A DNA stretch of 64,000 bases from an uncultured Oscillibacter sp. Lineage in GTDB: Bacteria; Bacillota; Clostridia; Oscillospirales; Oscillospiraceae. The notes below the pieces were generated by a model. It made no database searches, had not been told where the DNA came from, and saw only the letters and a program-made list of their open reading frames with translations. A program made the translations under genes and the position numbers. How positions within the stretch are numbered: position 1 is the first letter of the stretch; each line of letters starts with the position of its first letter. The DNA is taken from NCBI GenBank assembly GCA_910584995.1, contig CAJUDW010000001.1, positions 179,168-243,167 of the forward strand, written 5' to 3'. This document shows, piece after piece, positions 59,221-64,000 of this stretch.

Positions 59221-61080
59221 TTACGGCAGGTAGTTCAGCGGATTCTTCCGCACGCCGTTGTACCGGACCTCAAAGTGGCAATGGGGGCCGGTGGAGTTGC
59301 CGGTGGAGCCAATCTTGGCAATCTGCTGGCCTTTGTAAACCTTGGCGCCAACGGACACCAGCAGGCGGCTGTTATGGGCGTAATAGGTCTCATAGCCGTT
59401 GCCGTGGTTAATGCGCACCAGATAGCCATAGCTGCCCATCCACCCGGAGTAGGTGACAGTACCGCCGTCCGCCGCATAGACGGGATTCCCTCTGGAGGTG
59501 GCGATATCAATGCCACCATGGTTGGTGGAATAGATGCCGCCGGGGGCCTTGCGATAGCCAAAGTAGGAGGTAATCCGCCCGTTAGTGGGCCAGCGGAAGG
59601 AGCCGGTAGGCAGCCAGGTGGGCCGGGGTTTGGTGCCACGGAGTTGCTGCTCTGTGACGGGCTCTTTCAGGGTGACGGTGGACAGCAGCGTCCGCTCTGT
59701 CTCCTCGCCGTTGATATAGGTGACGTTGGCCACTACGTCGGCCGCGCCGAACTGGCCCTTGGACGTCACTCTGACGTCGCCCACATACATATTGGGATCA
59801 TCGGTATACTCGATATCGTAGTTTACCTGATCCACATACCGCTCCCGCTGCACCACCGTCATGGTGAGGTAGGGCACGGAGGCGGACATGGTGAGGACTT
59901 CGCCGATTTGCAGCCGGTTGATGTCATAGCCGGGGTTCAGCGCCTCCAACTCCTTGGAGGTGATGCCGTGCTCCTGAGCAATCTCCGACCAGGTATCGCC
60001 CTTTTTCACCTCATAGGTAACTTCAGCGGACTTGGTGCTGGAGAGCACCTCAGCGATATACCCCAGATTCACAATCTCGTCGCTGGGAACATACTCCTGC
60101 TTGACCTCTACCGCTTCGGAGAAGCCGCAGGAAATGGTGTCCTCATCGCTGGCAGAGGCCTGGATCTGCTTTTGCAGTTCCTCCAGGGCCCCTTCGTAGG
60201 GCGTCGCGCCGATACGTTCCCCGTCCACATACAGGCAGTAGGCCGACGTAACCAGGCCAACCTCCTGGGAGAGATCCTTGGCGTAGTCGTCCACTTCCGT
60301 CAGATCCGTCCGCTTCAAAAGGCCGGTAGAGTACTGGATCAGATCGTCGTCAATGGTGAAGGTCTGCCCCAGTGTCTGGGCGGTGACCGTCTCGATGTCA
60401 TGGCGCACATCCTCCGCCTCCTCCTCCGAGGGCAGCACAGCCATCACCTTGCCGTCGTAGGTGACAGTGGTGCCGTAGGTGTAGGTGGAGAAGAACAGCG
60501 CCACGGCAGCGATACAGCATGCGCCTGCCAAGAAGAGGACCGGGTGGATAAATTTCCTTCCGCCGTCTTCCTCCTCGCGGCCGCCTTTGCTGATGGCCCG
60601 TTTCCGGCGGCCCCAGGTGTGTTCCTCCAGAAGGCTGGCCCACAGGGGGACCATGCCCCAGAAGAACAGCACCATCTGAATCAGCAGGCGGTTGGACTCC
60701 GGGAACCGGGAGGCCCGCTCCTCTCTCCGGATTTGCCGCCACCGGCGGCGGATCCGCCGCATCTTACGGTCTATGGCCTGATACAGCCCGCCGCCCTCAT
60801 GCTGCTCCGCCACGCGGCTGGGCGGCCGCCTTTCCGGGGAACGGGCTCTGGCCGCGCTCTCCTCCCAGGCGGGGATGCCTGCCCGCTGGCGGCTTCCGCC
60901 GCTGCTGCGGCGGGCGGCCCGCTCCTCTGCGGTCATCCGCACCGGCGGCGCGGCATCAATCCGGGAGCGGCGCTCCTGGGGGCTGGACTTGCGGCGTTCC
61001 GGCGGTTCTTTTGCCAGCCGCCGTCCTCCCTGGGACTGCGGTAAAATCGTATTCTGTTTTTCTTTCGCGTTCTGACTCAT
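59221..61080 (-). CDS. Membrane-anchored M23 peptidase with LysM and G5 domains
   Basis: A 619-residue envelope protein, started at MSQNAKEKQN after ACAGGAG. It has a long basic Arg/Pro-rich cytoplasmic part (about 1-130), hydrophobic stretches near 140-150 and 185-205 (FLAGACCIAAVALFFS), a LysM module (YEVKKGDTWSEIAQEHGI ... IGEVLTM), a G5-like domain (about 405-470) and a C-terminal M23 metallopeptidase. Zinc ligands are visible in NHGGIDIA (H, D) and PHCHFEV (HxH). It probably cuts or remodels peptidoglycan peptides. The basic tail inside the cell is unusual and could bind a partner. Own promoter at 61141. Confidence 0.9.
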   Translation of the reverse strand: MSQNAKEKQNTILPQSQGGRRLAKEPPERRKSSPQERRSRIDAAPPVRMTAEERAARRSSGGSRQRAGIPAWEESAARARSPERRPPSRVAEQHEGGGLYQAIDRKMRRIRRRWRQIRREERASRFPESNRLLIQMVLFFWGMVPLWASLLEEHTWGRRKRAISKGGREEEDGGRKFIHPVLFLAGACCIAAVALFFSTYTYGTTVTYDGKVMAVLPSEEEAEDVRHDIETVTAQTLGQTFTIDDDLIQYSTGLLKRTDLTEVDDYAKDLSQEVGLVTSAYCLYVDGERIGATPYEGALEELQKQIQASASDEDTISCGFSEAVEVKQEYVPSDEIVNLGYIAEVLSSTKSAEVTYEVKKGDTWSEIAQEHGITSKELEALNPGYDINRLQIGEVLTMSASVPYLTMTVVQRERYVDQVNYDIEYTDDPNMYVGDVRVTSKGQFGAADVVANVTYINGEETERTLLSTVTLKEPVTEQQLRGTKPRPTWLPTGSFRWPTNGRITSYFGYRKAPGGIYSTNHGGIDIATSRGNPVYAADGGTVTYSGWMGSYGYLVRINHGNGYETYYAHNSRLLVSVGAKVYKGQQIAKIGSTGNSTGPHCHFEVRYNGVRKNPLNYLP

Positions 61081-61140
61081 AATGCTCCTGTAATGCAAAA
61101 TCCTCTGAATCGAAAAAAGTTACAATTTGTTACCTTTCCT

Positions 61141-61169
61141 ATCATACCGCCTTTTTCCTGATCCGTCAA
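61141..61169 (-). promoter_or_regulatory. Promoter of the M23 peptidase gene
   Basis: TTGACG (61164-61169) and TATGAT (61141-61146) are 17 bp apart, 60 bp before the gene start. Confidence 0.7.
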
Positions 61170-61346
61170 GTCTAAAAGACCGCAGAAATCTCCACATCTT
61201 TTAGGGGGCGGTTTGTAGGCTCTATACAGGATATGGAACACTCTTTGTTACTTTTGCACATTTTTAGGCAGAAATGGTGAAATGTTTGTAAATTCTTTCC
61301 GGAAAATTTCCTGCAAAATTTCAAGGGAACACTTTAAATTTTTGCA

Positions 61347-61374
61347 TTGACCGGACGGTATCCTTGTGTATAAT
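61347..61374 (+). promoter_or_regulatory. Promoter of pta
   Basis: TTGACC (61347-61352) and a perfect TATAAT (61369-61374) are 16 bp apart, about 50 bp before the pta start. In the 346-bp gap between the two divergent genes I see only these two promoters. Confidence 0.8.
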
Positions 61375-61426
61375 AGAAAGAGGACAATTTCCGCATAACC
61401 TTGAATTGTTTTAGGAGGAACGTAAA

Positions 61427-62407
61427 ATGTTCGAATTTTTAATCAAAAAGCTGAAAGCGCATCCCCGTAAAATTGTCTTCACCGAGGGCTCCGACCCCCG
61501 TATTCTGGAGGCTTCCGCCCGCCTGCTGTCCGGTACGTTCCTGACCCCGGTCCTGGTCGGCAAGGCAGAGGAAATCCAGGCCGCCGCCGAAGATATCGGC
61601 TTTAACATCCGGGGCGCGGAGATTATGGATCCCACCACTTTCTCGGAGATGGACAAAATGGTGGAAACCATGCTGGAACTGCGGAAGGGCAAGATGACTG
61701 AGGAGCAGTGCCGGGCCGCCCTGTCCCAGGGCAACTACTTCGGCACCATGCTGATCCGCATGGGCTACGCCGACGCGCTCCTGGGCGGCGCTACTTATTC
61801 CACCGCCGATACCGTCCGTCCCGCCCTCCAGATTATCAAGACGAAGCCCGGCAACAAGATTGTTTCCTCCTGCTTCATCCTGGTCCGCCCCTCTGCCACC
61901 GGCGACCGGGAAGTCCTGGCCATGGCCGACTGCGCCATCAACATCAAGCCCGATGAGGAGCAGCTGGTGGAAATTGCCCGGGAGACCCATGCCACCGCCC
62001 AGATCTTCGGTATTGACCCCAAGATCGCTTTCCTCAGCTACTCCACCCACGGCTCCGGCGCCGGCGAGGATGTGGACAAGATGCGCAACGCCTGCGCCAA
62101 GGCCAAGGAGATCATGCCTGACGCCGTGATTGACGGCGAACTCCAGTTTGACGCCGCCGTGTCCCCCCGGGTCTGCAAGACCAAGTGCCCCGACTCCCCG
62201 GTAGGCGGCCGCGCCAACACCTTCATTTTCCCGGACATCAACGCAGGCAACATCGGCTACAAGATCTGCCAGCGCATGGGCTCTTTCGAGGCCTATGGCC
62301 CCATTCTCCAGGGCCTGAATGCCCCCATCAACGACCTCAGCCGTGGCTGCAACGCCCAGGAGGTCTATTCCATGGCCATTATCACTGCCGGTCTCTGCGA
62401 GGACTGA
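61427..62407 (+). CDS. pta: Phosphate acetyltransferase
   Basis: Converts acetyl-CoA and phosphate to acetyl phosphate, the first step of acetate-forming ATP generation. The 326-residue product is the short single-domain type, with RKIVFTEGSDPRILEASARL, GGATYSTADTVRPALQIIKT, SYSTHGSGAGEDVDKMRNA, and the substrate-binding segment NTFIFPDINAGNIGYKICQR followed by GPILQGLNAPINDLSRGC. AGGAGG is eight bases upstream. Acetate kinase is not next to it. A phosphotransbutyrylase role is less likely given these motifs. Confidence 0.95.
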   Translation: MFEFLIKKLKAHPRKIVFTEGSDPRILEASARLLSGTFLTPVLVGKAEEIQAAAEDIGFNIRGAEIMDPTTFSEMDKMVETMLELRKGKMTEEQCRAALSQGNYFGTMLIRMGYADALLGGATYSTADTVRPALQIIKTKPGNKIVSSCFILVRPSATGDREVLAMADCAINIKPDEEQLVEIARETHATAQIFGIDPKIAFLSYSTHGSGAGEDVDKMRNACAKAKEIMPDAVIDGELQFDAAVSPRVCKTKCPDSPVGGRANTFIFPDINAGNIGYKICQRMGSFEAYGPILQGLNAPINDLSRGCNAQEVYSMAIITAGLCED

Positions 62408-62507
62408 TACCAAAAACCCGGAGGCGGGGCAAAGATCCCCTTGGGGCCTTCCTTTTCTCCACTGAAAATTTTATGTCCCAAATTGATTTTTTTGACTAAC
62501 CGGGGCT

Positions 62508-62537
62508 GGGGAACGCAAAAGCGTTCCCCGGCTTTTT
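62508..62537 (+). terminator. Terminator of pta
   Basis: GGGGAACGC (62508-62516) pairs with GCGTTCCCC (62521-62529) around AAAA, followed by GGCTTTTT. It overlaps the stop codon of the convergent small gene. Confidence 0.85.
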
Positions 62538-62700
62538 ATGTTCTTTCCCTATCGGATGCTTTGATATAAATTTCCTCCGCTTGCTGCTGGGCCTGTTTCA
62601 GGAGATAACGCGCCTCCCGTATCCGCTCCTGCCGTATCATGTCCAATGCGTCTGTAACCCCGTTAAACATAATGGTATACATCTTCTGGTAATCAACCAT
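62536..62700 (-). CDS. Small helical protein, 54 aa, unknown function
   Basis: A short open frame with an AAGGAGG site before the ATG (62698-62700). The product begins MVDYQKMYTIMFNGVTDALD and is mostly one Gln/Glu/Arg-rich helix. Similar short MVDYQKMY proteins are, to my memory, common in Clostridia, often close to phage-like or repressor genes, and have no known role. It is divergent from the RHH gene at 62815. Confidence 0.65.
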   Translation of the reverse strand: MVDYQKMYTIMFNGVTDALDMIRQERIREARYLLKQAQQQAEEIYIKASDRERT

Positions 62701-62814
62701 AGGCGCCTCCTTTTTAGATATATTTTAGGCTTATATTGCATCCAGTTACTGCATACTATCATAGATTAGATATAAAGTAAACATATAATATATTTATTCT
62801 AAGGTCGTGATGGT

Positions 62815-62976
62815 ATGCCAATAAAAAGTCTCTCTATTCGAATTGATGATAATCTTCTGCATAAACTTCATATTGTAGCTGATTACAATGGCCGCTCCGC
62901 TAATAGCCAGATTTTGATCTTGATCCGGGACGCAGTGGAGGAGTTTGAGAAAGCCCACGGAAAGATTGAACTTTGA
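62815..62976 (+). CDS. Small ribbon-helix-helix DNA-binding protein, 53 aa
   Basis: The product MPIKSLSIRIDDNLLHKLHI... is a complete Arc/MetJ-type ribbon-helix-helix: a beta strand (SLSIRID), helix A (DNLLHKLHIVADYN) and helix B (SANSQILILIRDAVEEFEKAH). Such proteins bind operators as dimers and often regulate mobile-element or toxin-antitoxin genes. It has a weak AAGG site and is divergent from the 54-aa gene, sharing a 114-bp AT-rich region that contains TATAAT near 62786. No toxin is directly adjacent. Confidence 0.75.
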   Translation: MPIKSLSIRIDDNLLHKLHIVADYNGRSANSQILILIRDAVEEFEKAHGKIEL

Positions 62977-63020
62977 AATCCGGAGAAAATCCTGTCTTGT
63001 TCTATTGTTCCAAACCCCGG

Positions 63021-63052
63021 AACCAGCCTCCCGGCAGGCTGGTTTTCTTTTT
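63021..63052 (+). terminator. Terminator of the RHH gene
   Basis: AACCAGCCT (63021-63029) pairs with AGGCTGGTT (63036-63044), followed by TTCTTTTT. Confidence 0.9.
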
Positions 63053-63071
63053 GGATCATCTTATCATAACG

Positions 63072-63101
63072 AGGAATATCAGTCAATATATTTAGGAATA
63101 T
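63072..63101. promoter_or_regulatory. Direct repeats upstream of the XRE gene
   Basis: AGGAATAT occurs at 63072-63079 and 63094-63101, 22 bp apart (two helix turns), within AT-rich sequence 60-90 bp before the regulator gene. This layout fits an autoregulatory operator. No clean promoter is seen. Confidence 0.35.
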
Positions 63102-63158
63102 TAAGAACTTAAAACGGACAGACAATCCCTATAAAATAGCATAATAGGGGGCGTTACC

Positions 63159-63482
63159 ATGATTGATATTCACTTAATCGGAGAAAACATCCGGCGGGAG
63201 AGAAAACGCCAGCTTCTGACCATTGAACGGCTGGCGGAAAAGGCCGGGATTACCGACAACTTCCTTGGCAAAATAGAGCGGGGAGAGGGGATGCCCAGCC
63301 TGCCCACCCTGGACAGCATCGCCTGCGCTTTGGGCGTCAGCATGGATTTCCTTAAAGGGAACGCTCCCCCTGCGCCGGAGCGCACCTTCATCACCAGCCT
63401 GATGGAGATCAACGGGCTCAGTGATGAGAACAAGGAAAAATTTATGGATTTTATCAGCAGCAACATTAAATATTTCAAGTAG
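63159..63482 (+). CDS. XRE-family DNA-binding protein, 107 aa
   Basis: A Cro/C1-type helix-turn-helix (about residues 6-65: IGENIRRERKRQLLTIERLAEKAGITDNFLGKIERGEGMPSLPTLDSIACALGVSMDFL) followed by a short helical tail (FITSLMEINGLSDENKEKFMDFISSNIKY) that may mediate dimerisation. GGGGG lies seven bases before the ATG. Together with the RHH protein and the 54-aa protein it forms a cluster of small regulators of unknown target. Confidence 0.85.
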   Translation: MIDIHLIGENIRRERKRQLLTIERLAEKAGITDNFLGKIERGEGMPSLPTLDSIACALGVSMDFLKGNAPPAPERTFITSLMEINGLSDENKEKFMDFISSNIKYFK

Positions 63483-63491
63483 GCGGCAAGC

Positions 63492-63521
63492 AAAAACCCC
63501 CCGGAGTATTGCTCCGAGGGG
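63492..63521 (-). terminator. Terminator of a possible minus-strand RNA
   Basis: CCCC-CGGAG (63497-63506) pairs with CTCCG-GGGG (63512-63521) with one mismatch. On the minus strand the stem is followed by TTTTT (63492-63496); on the plus strand there is no T-run. It shares sequence with the hairpin at 63708. Confidence 0.6.
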
Positions 63522-63552
63522 AAGCAGGCTCTCAAAAAAGCCCTCTGTAAGA

Positions 63553-63688
63553 GTTTTGCGCCCCAGGCGCGAAATGCAGCCCAATCGTTTTCCTGCGGCC
63601 TGTACACGGGGAAAACACTTTGCGGGAAGCGGGCCTGGACTTGTGCGCTATAGGCGCAAAGCCCAGGCACACAACCAGGGCGCAGAAC
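63553..63688. ncRNA. Rod-like folded element, candidate non-coding RNA or repeat
   Basis: GTTTTGCGCCC (63553-63563) pairs over 11 positions with GGGCGCAGAAC (63678-63688), closing a 136-base unit that contains a long terminal hairpin (63633-63668, GCCTGGACTT...AAGCCCAGGC with one bulge and one mismatch). The strand is unknown. If read on the minus strand, it lies between two U-tailed hairpins and would have its own terminator. I could not match it to 6S RNA, SRP RNA or another class. Confidence 0.4.
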
Positions 63689-63707
63689 GGATCGAAACCT
63701 TACGCCG

Positions 63708-63739
63708 AAAAACTCCCCGGAGCACTGCTCCGGGGAGTT
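63708..63739 (-). terminator. Terminator of the GGGtGRT gene
   Basis: AACTCCCCGGAG and CTCCGGGGAGTT form a perfect GC-rich stem (63711-63739) ending about 20 bp after the stop codon, followed by TTTTT on the minus strand. Confidence 0.8.
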
Positions 63740-63761
63740 TTGGTTATTCCGCTTTTTCTGC

Positions 63762-64000
63762 TTATTTCAGCGCCTCGGCAACTGCCACGGCCACGGCGAC
63801 CGTCGCGCCGACCATGGGGTTGTTGCCCATGCCCAAGAAGCCCATCATCTCCACGTGGGCAGGGACGGAGGAACTGCCGGCAAACTGGGCGTCGCTGTGC
63901 ATCCGGCCCATGGTGTCGGTCATGCCGTAGCTGGCGGGGCCAGCGGCCATGTTGTCCGGGTGCAGGGTGCGGCCGGTGCCGCCGCCGGAGGCCACGGAGA
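63762..64000 (-). CDS. GGGtGRT-family protein, C-terminal part (cut by window edge)
   Basis: Only the last ~79 residues are present. They read GGGTGRTLHPDN followed by an M/S/G-rich segment (YGMTDTMGRMHSDAQFAGSS) and NNPMVGATVAVAVAVAEALK. The GGGTGRT motif is, as I recall, the signature that named the uncharacterised GGGtGRT protein family of anaerobic bacteria. No function is known to me. The 5' part lies outside the window. Confidence 0.7.
   Translation of the reverse strand, partial: SVASGGGTGRTLHPDNMAAGPASYGMTDTMGRMHSDAQFAGSSSVPAHVEMMGFLGMGNNPMVGATVAVAVAVAEALK

Noticed and set aside
63170..63670. Minus-strand open frame across the folded element and the XRE gene
   Set aside because: Overlaps a clear plus-strand XRE gene and structured non-coding sequence; no start signal.
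63553..63688. 6S RNA
   Set aside because: The rod-with-hairpin shape is suggestive, but I see no conserved 6S core and the strand is uncertain.
1..64000. CRISPR array, prophage, integrase or complete insertion sequence
   Set aside because: No regularly spaced direct repeats and no transposase, integrase or phage structural genes were seen; only the small MITE.

Overview
The window looks like chromosome from an anaerobic, motile, low-G+C-phylum (Firmicutes/Clostridia) bacterium with a GC-rich genome. An Oscillospiraceae-type gut organism is the best guess. The evidence is the Clostridia-style gene set (T-box-controlled leu operon, gdpP-rplI-dnaB, tilS-hpt-ftsH, larBCE, S-layer-homology proteins, a GGGtGRT-family protein), strong AGGAGG-type ribosome binding sites, frequent TTG/GTG starts and consensus TTGACA/TATAAT promoters. 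The genus is inference only.

Layout. 1-6800 (-): the flagellar basal-body operon flgB-flgC-fliE-fliF-fliG-fliH-fliI-fliJ (fliJ cut by the edge), read from a promoter near 6772 through a strongly folded leader. 7137-12470 (+): a c-di-GMP phosphorelay of a REC-HD-GYP-GGDEF protein, an HPt protein and a hybrid histidine kinase with two receiver domains. 12472-16145 (-): arginine deiminase pathway (arcA, arcB, arcD-like antiporter; no carbamate kinase). 16627-21527 (-): branched-chain amino acid ABC transporter livJHMGF. 21894-29732 (-): housekeeping run gdpP-rplI-dnaB-tilS-hpt-ftsH. 29733-33450: an accessory stretch with foldback repeats, tRNA-Gln, a small membrane protein, a PepSY-like secreted protein, a 165-bp MITE and a broken DUF1697 gene. 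33451-37626: HAD phosphatase, larE-larB-larC (nickel-pincer cofactor synthesis), XRE regulator. 37741-41176 (-): cheA-cheW-cheR.

41284-53460 (+): a 12-kb co-directional block with a FliK-like protein, a stand-alone FlhB C-terminal-like protein, a PilZ protein, two giant secreted S-layer-homology proteins (1717 and 1275 aa) and a second PilZ protein. This is the most interesting locus: c-di-GMP receptors and export-switch-like proteins packed around two surface proteins, back-to-back with cheA. 53563-58048 (-): leuA-leuC-leuD-leuB behind a T-box. 58540-64000: an orphan protein, an M23/LysM/G5 envelope peptidase, pta, three small regulators or unknowns, a folded RNA-like element and the end of a GGGtGRT protein.

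Together the genes describe motility and surface decisions driven by c-di-GMP (maker/breaker at 7264, PilZ readers at 43026 and 52759), chemotaxis, amino-acid catabolism and branched-chain amino acid supply. Leucine synthesis is gated by tRNA charging. Promoters, terminators and hairpins were read by eye; no folding, alignment or database search was run.
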